DNA of 64,000 nt from Coxiellaceae bacterium. Lineage in GTDB: Bacteria; Pseudomonadota; Gammaproteobacteria; Coxiellales; Coxiellaceae. Below the pieces are notes generated by a model. The model saw only the letters and a list, made by a program, of their open reading frames with translations, did not search any database and was not told where the DNA came from. How positions within the stretch are numbered: the stretch's first letter is position 1; every line of letters begins with the position of its first letter. This document shows positions 1-9,455 of the stretch, in pieces. The DNA is taken from contig JARGOB010000015.1 in NCBI GenBank assembly GCA_029212925.1, positions 1 through 64,000 on the forward strand. The letters run 5' to 3'. The position numbers and the translations under genes are program-made.

Positions 1-90
1 ACCTGATCCCATTCCGAACTCAGAAGTGAAAATGCTTAGCGCCGATGATAGTGTGGCGTTTGCCATGTGAAAGTAGGTCATCGCCAGGTT
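1..90 (+). rRNA. rrf: 5S ribosomal RNA, 3' part (cut by window edge)
   Basis: The window opens within a 5S rRNA. The stretch reading CCGAACTCAGAAGTGAAA at 14-31, then AGCGCCGATGATAGTGTGG and a closing GCCAGGT at 83-89, follows the bacterial 5S consensus from about nucleotide 30 of the molecule. About 30 nt of the 5' end lie outside. A T-tract and hairpin follow at once, so this is the distal end of an rRNA operon transcribed rightward. The exact 3' end (88-91) is estimated. Confidence 0.95.
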
Positions 91-99
91 TTTTTTTGA

Positions 100-133
100 A
101 GGCCCATTGCTTAATTGCAGTGGGCCTTTTTTT
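100..133 (+). terminator. Rho-independent terminator of the rRNA operon
   Basis: A 10-bp stem (101-110 paired with 117-126, one G-T wobble) closes a six-base TTAATT loop and is followed by seven T residues (127-133). It lies 10 bases past the 5S end and terminates rRNA transcription before the small ORFs downstream. Confidence 0.9.
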
Positions 134-238
134 ATGCCTGTCATTTGTGCTTACTATGCAGGGTTTGCGATTTAGCGGGGATGACACTGCAAGTGTTCGT
201 GGTTATACTGCAGCTTCATTTTTAAAGGGAGTAAAAGC

Positions 239-532
239 ATGGCACGACAGCGGGATGCGATTGTTGATGTGATTACAATAGCCATGGACTTTGGCATGGT
301 TGCCATAGCTGGGTCCGTGTTGATGAATGGTATTGAGGCTTTATATTCGGACTGTAAACGCTTGCAACAACGGAAACAACATTTACACTCAATTAATAAC
401 CCAACTGCAGACAACGCTAATAATCGAGGCGGTGCCAGTTTTAGTAATTGGTTATGGGCATCAAGAAATACTGATGTTAACGCTAATGAACAAGCAGGCT
501 CCCGCTTTGCGAGCTGGTTTCGTTTACCATGA
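239..532 (+). CDS. Small single-span membrane protein, unknown function
   Basis: I do not recognise this 97-residue protein. The ATG is preceded by AAAGGGAG at good spacing, which supports a real gene. Residues about 9-30 form one hydrophobic segment (IVDVITIAMDFGMVAIAGSV), followed by a Lys/Arg/Gln-rich stretch and a polar Asn/Ser/Ala-rich tail ending near FASWFRLP. It shares a four-base ATGA overlap with the next gene, so the two are probably co-transcribed and translationally coupled. A short membrane anchor, basic juxtamembrane region and polar tail recur in the next two genes and in the gene at 6151-6414. A membrane location is inferred; no function is assigned. Confidence 0.6.
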   Translation: MARQRDAIVDVITIAMDFGMVAIAGSVLMNGIEALYSDCKRLQQRKQHLHSINNPTADNANNRGGASFSNWLWASRNTDVNANEQAGSRFASWFRLP

Positions 533-813
533 GTGTTCCTTTCAACGTTGATCACCCGGCATTTAAAGTTCTCGGTTTCGTGATAGGTGTTTGTGAATCG
601 AAATACACTGCAATGCTTGGTTTGTTATTAATGGGTGCCGCTATGACAGGGTGTGTTGAGTTGGGGCTTCATCGGCTGGTTTCTCGTGAGCGGGTTGATA
701 ATAATGAAAACAGACTGTTTATACAGAACCAGAATCATGCAGCACTTGCAGCTCAACGTGAACTCAATAATCCAGAGTTAGGTGGTATGGGTTCTGCTTG
801 TTGCATTCAATAA
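529..813 (+). CDS. Small membrane protein, unknown function
   Basis: This 94-residue protein is not recognised. Its ATG overlaps the stop of the preceding small gene (ATGA). One hydrophobic segment (about residues 27-45, KYTAMLGLLLMGAAMTGCVE) is followed by an arginine-rich, then Asn/Gln-rich polar region, and the protein ends in GSACCIQ. The terminal Cys pair resembles a C-terminal lipidation (prenylation-like) sequence, but bacteria do not normally use one, so this is only an observation. It is probably an operon partner of the upstream gene. Confidence 0.5.
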   Translation: MSVPFNVDHPAFKVLGFVIGVCESKYTAMLGLLLMGAAMTGCVELGLHRLVSRERVDNNENRLFIQNQNHAALAAQRELNNPELGGMGSACCIQ

Positions 814-909
814 TTGTCGTCCATGGCATTAGATAGACCAATATTAACTTGCTTGTAGCTAACTGCTTTTAATATACTGCATCAAAACTTAATCAAGGGA
901 GTGACAACT

Positions 910-1356
910 ATGCAGTATCAATTACCTGAATGGGCCTCGTCGGCTTTATTTAGCAATGTGGTAACAGTTGGTGCCACTGTTGTGCTGGGACTTGCTGTTG
1001 CAGCGCTGATTAAAGAGTGTTACAACACTAGCATTTTTCAAAACGCACTTATTCACTTTCAAGATCGAAGAATAAAAGCATTAGAAAAGCAACTTTCATC
1101 CTTAGGTCAACCACAGACTGCGGAGTACAGGCAGTTATGGAACGAAAAGTGCGACCTTCAAGCGAAAGTGCAAAGAATGACTGATGAGCTTATTAATGTC
1201 ACTGGGCAGCGTGATGCAGCAGGTTCTTTTGCTGCTAATCTTTTTCGGCCCGTTTCCTTGCACCCTGCTCCCGCGATGGGGCATCGGTCATCCACTGGTA
1301 GCACTTCAGGTGATGAAGCATCAGATGCTGGTGTAAGCGCAATTCCATCACCATAG
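910..1356 (+). CDS. Membrane-anchored coiled-coil protein, unknown
   Basis: This protein has 148 residues from the ATG at 910. An in-frame GTG at 901 touches the AAGGGAG ribosome-binding site, so the ATG is preferred. There is a single transmembrane segment at about residues 17-37, then a heptad-like charged region (about 45-98, RRIKALEKQLSSLG onward) predicted to be a coiled coil. A Ser/Ala/Pro-rich disordered tail completes it. The plan matches the two preceding small proteins. No family was recognised; scaffold or effector-like roles are speculation. Confidence 0.6.
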   Translation: MQYQLPEWASSALFSNVVTVGATVVLGLAVAALIKECYNTSIFQNALIHFQDRRIKALEKQLSSLGQPQTAEYRQLWNEKCDLQAKVQRMTDELINVTGQRDAAGSFAANLFRPVSLHPAPAMGHRSSTGSTSGDEASDAGVSAIPSP

Positions 1357-1623
1357 TTTCTGGCTAACCTTGATGCTATTGCATAATAGCCAGTCATTTA
1401 GCTCAATAGTGAATTGTTAAAATCTGCTAACTCCATGTTTTTACAGCTTATGTAAACAAGTCAAACATTAACTCAGCATTAATTACGCGATTGCGCAATC
1501 ATTACGCATCATTTCAGATTTCCTTAAGAAACCACTTACATACTGAATGTGTACTTACATTTTTTAACCAATTTTATAGGTGAAATATAGCGAGTAAGTG
1601 ATCGGTTTTTCGGGGGTTAGGCA

Positions 1624-4419
1624 ATGAGTTATAAGCAAAAGCTACAAGATATCGAAAGAACATTTCAATACGTTCAAGATAATCCAACTAAGGCTAAAGT
1701 ATTAGGCCATAGCATGCTGAAACGCTTTAACCGCCACCTTGATTCAGACCTATTTAATCTGTTAGTGCAATTGAATGCGCTGGGCTTTGCTGAGCAGTTA
1801 CCGAAGTTATTTGCAGAGTTTCAGCAAAAGGCTGAAAAACTTAAAGAAAAAACTGAAAAGCAATGGGCCGAGCGGGCGACGTCAGCAGCCAAGCCAGGTT
1901 CTGATTTGAATGTAACGCAAGAATACTTAGATATAGTTGAAAGCAAAACACCACTACTGATCAAAGCCACACAGCTTGAGTTGGTTAACCGCTTAACACA
2001 ATTAATAGACGATAATCGCAAAACGATTCCAGCAAAACCAAGCGTGAAGCTGAAGCAATCATTGAGGGCTTACTCGCGTAAGCACGCGATAGATTGTCAC
2101 GATGACACCCATCACATCGACAAAACTTTTGATTATGTGGCACAGAACCCATTTAAAGTGGTGATGTTTGGTCAGGGCGTACTGAAACACTTTAACGCTA
2201 ACCTAAATAAACACTTATTTGAAGCGTTATATCAAATGCACCTGGTTGGTTTGCATAAACAACTGCCTGATTTGCTGCAGAGATATAAAAAAGCTGCAAA
2301 AGAGCTTGAAGATAAGAAAGTGCAGGAGTGGTCTGGTCAGGCTATGGCTGAGTTCAATGCGAATTCGATGTTAAGCCCAAGTGTTATTCATAATAATTTA
2401 GCCAAAATAGGGCATAAAGAGCTAGAACAGGCCAAAAAAGCATTATTGGTTCAGATGTACTGGGATTTGGTGGTTCAAAATCAACAATACATAGAGGCAG
2501 CCTCTGGTAAAGCCATCAAGCAAAGTTTAAATCGTTATGCACGGCAACAGCAATTGGATTGTCGAATTGAAGTGGCAAGGAAGCAGGCCTTATATAAAGA
2601 GGGGCAAAAATCATTACACAAAGTATACGAATTTCGTGAGAAAACAGGCTACTCACCTCAGGCACTAAAACAGAAGGCGAAGGAGCGCGGTTGGAAGCAA
2701 TGGTTTGCGCGTGTAGCACTTGGTCTTGCCATTACCGTGGGTATTGGTGAAGCCTTAGTGGCTGTTGTATTTGCGGGGCTGCCTTTGGTTCTTGGTGCGT
2801 TGGTTATCGGTATCCCAGCATTTTTAGTCAACTTTTACTTATTAAAAGGTGCAGCCAGTGGCACACTGAAAGAAGTGTTTTTAGGTCGCTTCTTTAAAAA
2901 CCAATACGGTGAAGAAGTTTCTCGCGGTAAAAAAATTGCTATTACTGGAGCCAGTATTTTTGTGGTAGCAGCCGGGTTATGTTATGGCGTGTTATCTTTT
3001 GGTTCAGCGTTATCTGGTTTGGGTGGTTTATTGTTTGGTTTAACGGCAGCGGCTTCAGTGGCAGCACCACCGTTAGGCTTAATTATATTGGCCGGTGTAG
3101 TTGCAACAGTGACTGCCGTTGCGATTACTACATTGTTTTATGTGTCCGTTGCAGACTTTATTAAAAATGACCGCGCGCAGCAACTGGCTCGTTACTATAA
3201 AAAAACAGGTGGTGTAATAGCTGCAGATTGGAAAGAAGGTAAATACGCACATGCTGTAGGTAGAGTTTTTTGGGAAGGCATGAAAGCCGTCTTTGTTGTT
3301 GGTTTAACTGCTTTAGTAACGGTGTGTAGTCTTGGTAAGTTCCACGGTAAAACACTTAGTTTGATGACCAGTTTCTTTAAGTCGCCAGCACACACAGCGA
3401 CTAAGATAGGTTATGTGGTGAGTGTATTAGCAGCACCGGTCAATAGTTTGTTTGCAGGTAAAAGTATGGAAGCTTGTAGAAAGATGGTTGGTTCAGTCGC
3501 GCAAGCTATCAAGCGCAAGGCGGTGAGTGTTGGATCAAGGATTAAAACATTCTTTTTCGGTAAGAAGAAACCAGTAACTACAGAGAAGCCAGTTGTTCCA
3601 CCGATTCCGCTTGAAGTGAGCCCGATTGCCAAATATGCACGGGCTAAAGCTACCGTATCTATGGCGGTGTTAGCGGCATCCGTGGTCGCTAATGCTCAAG
3701 CACAAGCCGGTGGTATGTCGCAGGGTACGGGTATAGGTTCAGTAGCGTTACAGAAAAAATTAGCCCACGCTTATTATATTGCGCAGTTTGCTTATTCAGG
3801 CGTGCCGAATCAACTTGCTTGTCAAGAGGAGTGTTATGACCCTGTGAATAGGCAAACGGTACCTGAGGGCATGCTGTCTGAAGCAAAAGAATTAGCATTA
3901 AGTCAGTTGGCTCACCAAAAATTGTTATCTGAAAGAAGTGAGCTAATAGGTGAGATTGCGCAAGGACGTAAAACACCGAGCCCAACAACCTCAACTGATA
4001 TGAATAGTTCAGACAGTGACTCAGATCGTCAGCAGAGTAGAGACTTAAGACAACCACTGTTAAGTCAGCCAGATAAAGAGGTTGCAAAAGCAGAGGATAG
4101 GTTGGCTGTAGTTGAACAGGCTATTGAGAACATAAAGCGAGCAATGAAGCTAAATGAACTTAAGAAGCGTCAGGACATCGGTTTGTTTGCACCATCAGCT
4201 GCTGCTCCAGCCGCTACGGCTATTGATGAAGTCAAATATCAAGAAGTTGATGGGTTCAAGCGTGCAGATGAGCTAGGCGACCCTGAACAGCCAGCAGTAA
4301 CGGCGCCTAGTAAGCCAAGCCCGCTGCAATCCAGGGCCGCATTGTTTGGGTCAATGGCAGATTACAGTGTGAATGAGTCGCAGTCTGCTCCTCTTCGGGT
4401 GGTTTCGGCAGCCGCTTAA
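1624..4419 (+). CDS. Large multi-span membrane protein with duplicated N-terminal module
   Basis: The family of this 931-residue protein is not recognised. Residues about 8-156 and 163-313 are two copies of a roughly 150-residue helical module. Each begins with an I-x-x-TF-x-YV-x-x-NP motif, runs through an amphipathic lysine/glutamate-rich helix, and ends in a QSL-x-x-YxR...DC motif. Strongly hydrophobic stretches follow at about 362-409, 438-511 and 548-569, with basic linkers between. The C-terminal 250 residues are Ala/Gln/Ser/Pro-rich, probably disordered, with one charged helix near 820-850. There is no N-terminal signal peptide. The start is supported by position; a GGGGGTTAG upstream is a weak ribosome-binding site. 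This architecture resembles translocated membrane-remodelling effectors of intracellular bacteria, but that is inference only. Confidence 0.75.
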   Translation: MSYKQKLQDIERTFQYVQDNPTKAKVLGHSMLKRFNRHLDSDLFNLLVQLNALGFAEQLPKLFAEFQQKAEKLKEKTEKQWAERATSAAKPGSDLNVTQEYLDIVESKTPLLIKATQLELVNRLTQLIDDNRKTIPAKPSVKLKQSLRAYSRKHAIDCHDDTHHIDKTFDYVAQNPFKVVMFGQGVLKHFNANLNKHLFEALYQMHLVGLHKQLPDLLQRYKKAAKELEDKKVQEWSGQAMAEFNANSMLSPSVIHNNLAKIGHKELEQAKKALLVQMYWDLVVQNQQYIEAASGKAIKQSLNRYARQQQLDCRIEVARKQALYKEGQKSLHKVYEFREKTGYSPQALKQKAKERGWKQWFARVALGLAITVGIGEALVAVVFAGLPLVLGALVIGIPAFLVNFYLLKGAASGTLKEVFLGRFFKNQYGEEVSRGKKIAITGASIFVVAAGLCYGVLSFGSALSGLGGLLFGLTAAASVAAPPLGLIILAGVVATVTAVAITTLFYVSVADFIKNDRAQQLARYYKKTGGVIAADWKEGKYAHAVGRVFWEGMKAVFVVGLTALVTVCSLGKFHGKTLSLMTSFFKSPAHTATKIGYVVSVLAAPVNSLFAGKSMEACRKMVGSVAQAIKRKAVSVGSRIKTFFFGKKKPVTTEKPVVPPIPLEVSPIAKYARAKATVSMAVLAASVVANAQAQAGGMSQGTGIGSVALQKKLAHAYYIAQFAYSGVPNQLACQEECYDPVNRQTVPEGMLSEAKELALSQLAHQKLLSERSELIGEIAQGRKTPSPTTSTDMNSSDSDSDRQQSRDLRQPLLSQPDKEVAKAEDRLAVVEQAIENIKRAMKLNELKKRQDIGLFAPSAAAPAATAIDEVKYQEVDGFKRADELGDPEQPAVTAPSKPSPLQSRAALFGSMADYSVNESQSAPLRVVSAAA

Positions 4420-4454
4420 CATTATTTTGAATGGATTCAGAATGTTATATGATT

Positions 4455-4483
4455 TTGGGGTGGTGTTGTGACTGTAGTATAAT
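4455..4483 (+). promoter_or_regulatory. Sigma-70-type promoter for the malic enzyme gene
   Basis: A perfect TATAAT at 4478-4483 has a TTGGGG -35-like box exactly 17 bp upstream (4455-4460). Transcription would start near 4490 and give a 45-nt leader containing the AAGGA ribosome-binding site of the gene at 4535. Confidence 0.6.
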
Positions 4484-4534
4484 AGGCGCACAAAATTGGC
4501 GTATACTAACTAGCAGTCAAAACAAGGAAATCCA

Positions 4535-5947
4535 ATGTCAAAATCACCTACCTCAGCCGCCGGCAGCATTACCATGCGAGTGAAGCTCGATAAGCAGGTC
4601 AAAGGAGCTTTTGCTCAGTTAACAACAACCATTGAAAAACTCGGTGGTGACATCGGAGCCAGTGATATATCTAAGGTGGCAGCTGATTGCCTATACCGTG
4701 ACATCACAATTTATACCCGTGGACCAGAGCATGCAGATGAGATTACTGAAGCGGTTAATCAGTTGCCAGGCACACACGTTGAGCAAGTATCCGATAGGAC
4801 ATTCTTGATGCATTTGGGTGGAAAGATTGAAGTGAAGCCGCGTTTTCCATTAAAAACCCGAGATGATTTATCGATGGCGTATACGCCAGGTGTCGCACGT
4901 GTTTGTATGCGGATTCATGAGCATCCAGAGTCTGCATTTAAATTAACGATTAAAAAGAATACGGTGGCGATTGTGTCGGATGGCACGGCCGTATTGGGTT
5001 TAGGGGATATTGGCCCTGAAGCCGCTATGCCGGTTATGGAAGGCAAGGCGATGTTGTTTAAGGAGTTTGGCAATGTTGATGGTTTCCCAATATGTTTAGA
5101 CACCAAAGATACTGAAGAAATTATTGCTGCAGTAAAGGCGATAGCTCCAACCTTTGGTGGTATCAATTTAGAAGACATTAGCGCACCGCGTTGCTTTGAA
5201 ATCGAAGAGCGTTTAAAACAAGAGTTAGATATCCCGGTGTTTCATGATGATCAGCATGGCACGGCAGTGGTATTAACTGCCGCCATGATTAATGCGTTAA
5301 AAATAGTGCATAAGAAACCGGAAGATTTAAAAATTGTATTGGTAGGCGCAGGCGCCGCTGGTGTTGCATGCACTAAGATGCTGTTAAATTTTGGCGTTAA
5401 AAATATTATTGGTTTTGATAGTAAAGGCGCTTTGCATAAGGGTCGTAAAGATTTAAATATGATGAAGCAGTGGTATGTTGATAACACAAACCCTGAGGGC
5501 GAAACGCGTGATATCCATGAGGCTATGGAGGGGGCTGATGTGTTTATTGGGTTATCTCGTCCTGGATTGATCAGTGCTGATGATGTTAAAAAGATGGCGA
5601 AAGATCCGATTATCTTTGCGATGGCAAACCCAACACCGGAAATTATGCCAGAAGAAGCGCAAGGCGTTGCTGCGATTATTGCCACCGGGCGCAGTGATTA
5701 CCCCAATCAAATTAATAATGTGTTATGTTTCCCAGGAATTTTTAGAGGTGCGTTGGATTGCTTGGCTTCTGATATTAATGAAGACATGAAGCTCGCTGCT
5801 GCACATGCGATTGCTAATGTTATCAGTGATGAGGATATCCATCCGGATTATATTATTCCCAGTGTGTTTGATAGCCATGTTGCAACCGCGGTTGCTGATG
5901 CGGTTAAGCAGGCGGCGATTGATAGTGGTATTGCACGTAAGCAATAG
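4535..5947 (+). CDS. NAD(P)-dependent malic enzyme with N-terminal ACT domain
   Basis: This enzyme oxidatively decarboxylates malate to pyruvate, linking the TCA cycle with pyruvate/PEP metabolism in the cytosol. Residues about 10-85 form an ACT-like regulatory domain. The malic N-terminal domain begins near TRDDLSMAYTPGVARVC and carries the FGGINLEDISAPRCFEIE motif and the metal-binding FHDDQHGTA motif. The NAD-binding domain carries LVGAGAAGVACTKMLL. At 470 residues it is the short prokaryotic form with an added ACT domain, suggesting amino-acid or metabolite control. ATG 4535 has AAGGA six bases upstream. PEP carboxylase lies nearby at 13267-16011, so enzymes of C3 and C4 interconversion flank the lysine catabolic module. 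Cofactor preference cannot be read from sequence. Confidence 0.95.
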   Translation: MSKSPTSAAGSITMRVKLDKQVKGAFAQLTTTIEKLGGDIGASDISKVAADCLYRDITIYTRGPEHADEITEAVNQLPGTHVEQVSDRTFLMHLGGKIEVKPRFPLKTRDDLSMAYTPGVARVCMRIHEHPESAFKLTIKKNTVAIVSDGTAVLGLGDIGPEAAMPVMEGKAMLFKEFGNVDGFPICLDTKDTEEIIAAVKAIAPTFGGINLEDISAPRCFEIEERLKQELDIPVFHDDQHGTAVVLTAAMINALKIVHKKPEDLKIVLVGAGAAGVACTKMLLNFGVKNIIGFDSKGALHKGRKDLNMMKQWYVDNTNPEGETRDIHEAMEGADVFIGLSRPGLISADDVKKMAKDPIIFAMANPTPEIMPEEAQGVAAIIATGRSDYPNQINNVLCFPGIFRGALDCLASDINEDMKLAAAHAIANVISDEDIHPDYIIPSVFDSHVATAVADAVKQAAIDSGIARKQ

Positions 5948-5986
5948 GTCTATATAATTTTTCTTTGATATCACCCTGGTTCCTCG

Positions 5987-6090
5987 TAAGCCTGATAGGG
6001 GTATCTTTCTCGCGAACGGATGTCCTTATCCTCGTGTTCCCTTACATCCCTGTATCACACGCCGCTCAAAAGGTACCCCTACCAGCCTTA
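5987..6090 (+). repeat. 104-nt palindromic interspersed element, copy 1
   Basis: Outer arms (TAAGCCTGATAGGGGTATCTTT at the left, AAAGGTACCCCTACCAGCCTTA at the right) are imperfect inverted repeats, and an inner pair GGATGT/ACATCC nests inside, so the whole element can fold into one long hairpin. A second copy of identical length lies at 18624-18727 in the opposite orientation with only scattered differences. It lies just after the malic enzyme gene and could also act as a transcription terminator. Confidence 0.8.
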
Positions 6091-6150
6091 CTGGCTGTGG
6101 TGATGACTCAATAATGGTGTCGACCTATGCCTGTTTATGTGTGACTGCTG

Positions 6151-6414
6151 CTATGCAAGTTGAGTGGGTGTGGTGGGTATAGGAATCGTGTCGCTAATCA
6201 GCCTATAGTTTTGTTGCGCCGCTCTGTGTGCCGCGAGTCTTTGATTGATTACAATTTTCAATGTGATAGCAAGCGGGATGCTCGCCATAGTTAGCAGTAA
6301 AACGGGCAGTAACCAACCATTGCCGAGTTGTTCTAATACATCAAAATTGTCCTTGCCACTGGCGGTGCTATTATTAATAGCGTTAGTGTTGTGTTGAAAG
6401 AATCCAGCTAACAT
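6151..6414 (-). CDS. Small single-span membrane protein, unknown
   Basis: This 87-residue protein has a well-placed AGAGGG ribosome-binding site before its ATG. One transmembrane segment spans about residues 33-52 (GWLLPVLLLTMASIPLAITL), followed by a basic/Gln-rich amphipathic stretch and a short Thr/Pro tail. It resembles in plan the three small proteins at 239-1356. It was not recognised; it could be a small regulatory membrane protein. Confidence 0.45.
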   Translation of the reverse strand: MLAGFFQHNTNAINNSTASGKDNFDVLEQLGNGWLLPVLLLTMASIPLAITLKIVINQRLAAHRAAQQNYRLISDTIPIPTTPTQLA

Positions 6415-6536
6415 GTGCTTACCCTCTAATGATCATTTTTGCTTACGCTAACGGATCGCTGATAAATATACAATCAAAACAAAAATCACTAATTACTATT
6501 TATTTATTTTATCAATAGTTGCAACAATCTATAGAA

Positions 6537-9443
6537 CTAACTGGGTGCTGTGAGTTGTTCCAGTAGAAAGCTAATCGGGTGTAAGGGTTGCTGTTCGCTG
6601 CAGCGTTTTATCTGGCAACGGCAAGAAAAGCCGGTGGCTAAAATAACATGGTCATCACTCATGTGTTGCTGCCAGCTCATGTCGAATAATTTTTTTGAGT
6701 TGTCTAAATGTTTGGTTTCGTAGCCGTATGAACCTGCCATTCCGCAGCAGCCGACTTGGCCGATATTCAGGCTCAGGCCAAACTTATTGAATAACTGCTG
6801 CCAGGCTAAGGTGTTTTGGTTGGATTGAGTCGCTTCAGTGCAATGCGCTAATAATAAGAGTGGCATATCGGGTGATTTTGCCTGTAGTGATATGGGCTGT
6901 TGATTAAGCCACTGTTGAATCAATTGCACACGGAACTTAACTGGGCCCAGCATATCAGGGTATTCATCCTGATAGCTCAAAGTAATGCTGGGGTCGATAC
7001 CTACCATGGGCAGCTTCAGCTGGCTGATGGTAGACAACGCGTCGGCATTGATTTGAGCAAGCTGTTTAAAGTCATCGCGCATGCCCTTTACATGTAATGG
7101 CTTACCATTGCTAAACCAATTAAACAGTAATGGCTTAAAGGACAATTGTTGCAGCAGTTGTAAGCAATCCATTACCAGCTCGGCTTCATAAAAACTGGTT
7201 AAGCTATCTTGAATAATCACAACGTGTTTATCGGTAGGTGATAGTTGCTGTAATGCTGATAGGTCATAGCTCGCAATGTTTTTATGTTGAATTCGCTGCA
7301 GTAAATTTGGTGAGCTAACGATGGGTAAATCGGTTAATTCAAAGCAAGTTTTGGTAAACCAATTGAATAAAGGCAGTTTGCTTATTGCGCTGCTTAAGCG
7401 CGGCCATTGGCTTTGGTGCTTAGCAATAATTTCGGAATGAATTATCATGTTGTCAGCAAGTGAGGGGCTATTAAACTGGTAGTAGTCTTGTAAAAACTTT
7501 GATTTTTCATTGGGAATATTGATGTTGACCGGACAACCAGTAGCGCAGGCTTTACAGCCTAAGCAATGATCCATACTATCGAATACTTGGTCTTGAAACG
7601 CTTCATCAACACCCATGGATTTTTGACGTAACCATTCGCGTAATAAGGTTGCTCGACCTTTGGGCGAATAGCAGCGATCTCGTGATGCCTTATAAGACGG
7701 GCACATAGCACTGTTGTAATCATAATTAAAACAAGCGGCATTACCATTACAGCTTAAGGCTTTGTGGTAGGGTTCAGAATCAGATGGGTGAATATCGCGG
7801 TTATAGTCAGCACGCAATGTGGATTGCAGTGATACAACGGTTTCATTACTATTATAGGGTGTTGCAATTTTGCCAGGATTAAATTGATGATGTGGATCAA
7901 AAGCTTGTTTGATTTTACGCAGTTCATCATATAATTTATCACCAAAAAACATCGGCACATATTGACTACGCATGCCTTTGCCGTGCTCACCCCACATCAA
8001 ACCACCGTATTTTTGTACGAGCTCAGCGACTTGCTCGGTGATTTCAAAATACAGTTTTTCATCATCTGGGTTTGTTAGGTCATAGGCGGGTCTTACGTGC
8101 AAACAGCCGGTATCAGCATGACCAAAAATACCATACTTTAAAGCGTGAGCATCCAGTAAGGCACAAAATTCTTTCATATAGTCGGCGAGTTTTTCCGGGG
8201 GTACAACAGTATCTTCTATACCAGACACCGGCTGGCGTCGACCTGGGGTTTTAGCTAATAATCCGACGCTTTTCTTGCGTAACTCCCACAAATTTTTGAT
8301 ATCTTGCGTTGCTGTTGCTAGTGTAGCATTGAAGCAAGGGCTATCATGTTGCTCTATTAATTGCGTTAGTTGTTGTAACTTTGTTTGCTGTTGTTGGTTA
8401 TCATTTGAGACTAACTCAACGTAGTTAATCGCTGCTGTGGTTCGGCTGGGTGTGTAAACAAAGTTTTTTACTTGATCGTAAATGATATCTGTTTTTGCAC
8501 ATTCTAAAATAGTGTGATCTATGGTTTCAATAGCAGCAGGCTTGATCGATAATAGTTGTTTGGCATGTTGTAAGGCGAGTTCAAATGATTCGTATTGCAG
8601 CACCATCAGGTCAGTATGTTTTGGAATGGCTGTTAATTTTAAGGTTAATTCAGTGATAATGGCTAATGTACCTTCAGAGCCACACAGAATAGAATTTAAA
8701 TTAAATTCATCACGACGATCGTTATATACATGCTTTAAGTCGTACCCAGTCATAAAGCGAGTAAGTGTTGGGAATTGTTGATCGATAGTTTGTTTGCAGC
8801 GACAAACGGTGTCATCTACTTGGCGGTAAATATTACCCAGCAAGCTGGATTGTTGTTTAAGTTTATCTAATTGATCTAATGAGCAGGCTTGACTGGTGTG
8901 TTGGCTACCATCACTATAAACAGCAGTGATGGCCAGTACGTGTTGGCTGGTTTTGCCATATAAGAGTGAGCCCTTGCCACAGGCATCGGTGTTCGTCATG
9001 CCGCCTAGTGTCGCCCGATTGCTGGTGGATAAGGTCGGCGCAAAGAATACGCCGCGTGGTCTTAAAAAATCATTTAACTGATCAAGTACTACACCCGGCT
9101 GTACTTTAACAAAACCTTTTTCAAGGTTTAATTCACCGATACCGTTCATGTATTTTGAGCAATCAACAATAATCGATTCAGATAACGATTGGCCGTTTGT
9201 GCCAGTGCCGCCACCACGAGCAGTGACCGCTAAACGTTTATATTCTGGTTGATGGATTAATTGACATAGTGTTTGTATGTCTTGTGCGTGTTTTGGCATA
9301 ACCACAGCCAGAGGCATAATTTGATAAACACTGTTGTCGGTTGCATTTAATAGCCGGGTTGCTAAATCAGTTTCAATATCACCATCGAACCCATTGGCTT
9401 GAAGTGTTTCAATGAATGTTTCAATGGGGTTAGGTGGTGACAT
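6537..9443 (-). CDS. ydiJ: FAD-linked/Fe-S oxidoreductase, YdiJ-like D-2-hydroxyacid (2-hydroxyglutarate) dehydrogenase
   Basis: This 968-residue fusion has an FAD_binding_4/FAD-oxidase C domain (about 1-500) and a C-terminal ferredoxin/GlpC-like domain. The N-terminal half has the PP-loop-like TARGGGTGTNGQSL and the GEHGKGMRS motif of GlcD/DLD flavoproteins. The C-terminal part has CLGCKACATGCPVNI, a 4Fe-4S ligand set, then cysteine-rich GQVGCCGMAGSYG and FSCRCQ motifs. E. coli YdiJ, of about the same size and layout, belongs to a family implicated in D-2-hydroxyglutarate oxidation to 2-oxoglutarate. The gene lies 12 bp downstream of the DUF1338 enzyme that would make D-2-hydroxyglutarate, which strongly supports that substrate here. 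A D-lactate dehydrogenase role is the main alternative. Confidence 0.85.
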   Translation of the reverse strand: MSPPNPIETFIETLQANGFDGDIETDLATRLLNATDNSVYQIMPLAVVMPKHAQDIQTLCQLIHQPEYKRLAVTARGGGTGTNGQSLSESIIVDCSKYMNGIGELNLEKGFVKVQPGVVLDQLNDFLRPRGVFFAPTLSTSNRATLGGMTNTDACGKGSLLYGKTSQHVLAITAVYSDGSQHTSQACSLDQLDKLKQQSSLLGNIYRQVDDTVCRCKQTIDQQFPTLTRFMTGYDLKHVYNDRRDEFNLNSILCGSEGTLAIITELTLKLTAIPKHTDLMVLQYESFELALQHAKQLLSIKPAAIETIDHTILECAKTDIIYDQVKNFVYTPSRTTAAINYVELVSNDNQQQQTKLQQLTQLIEQHDSPCFNATLATATQDIKNLWELRKKSVGLLAKTPGRRQPVSGIEDTVVPPEKLADYMKEFCALLDAHALKYGIFGHADTGCLHVRPAYDLTNPDDEKLYFEITEQVAELVQKYGGLMWGEHGKGMRSQYVPMFFGDKLYDELRKIKQAFDPHHQFNPGKIATPYNSNETVVSLQSTLRADYNRDIHPSDSEPYHKALSCNGNAACFNYDYNSAMCPSYKASRDRCYSPKGRATLLREWLRQKSMGVDEAFQDQVFDSMDHCLGCKACATGCPVNINIPNEKSKFLQDYYQFNSPSLADNMIIHSEIIAKHQSQWPRLSSAISKLPLFNWFTKTCFELTDLPIVSSPNLLQRIQHKNIASYDLSALQQLSPTDKHVVIIQDSLTSFYEAELVMDCLQLLQQLSFKPLLFNWFSNGKPLHVKGMRDDFKQLAQINADALSTISQLKLPMVGIDPSITLSYQDEYPDMLGPVKFRVQLIQQWLNQQPISLQAKSPDMPLLLLAHCTEATQSNQNTLAWQQLFNKFGLSLNIGQVGCCGMAGSYGYETKHLDNSKKLFDMSWQQHMSDDHVILATGFSCRCQIKRCSEQQPLHPISFLLEQLTAPS

Positions 9444-9455
9444 GAGTTTCCATCA

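Noticed and set aside
45..272. 75-codon ORF beginning in the 5S gene
   Set aside because: It runs across the rRNA and its terminator; the downstream 239-532 ORF has a proper ribosome-binding site.
3689..4087. 132-codon minus-strand ORF in the 931-residue gene
   Set aside because: It is fully inside a well-supported plus-strand gene, with no start signal or recognisable product.
5251..5685. 144-codon minus-strand ORF inside the malic enzyme gene
   Set aside because: It is a shadow of a conserved enzyme; composition mirrors the coding strand.
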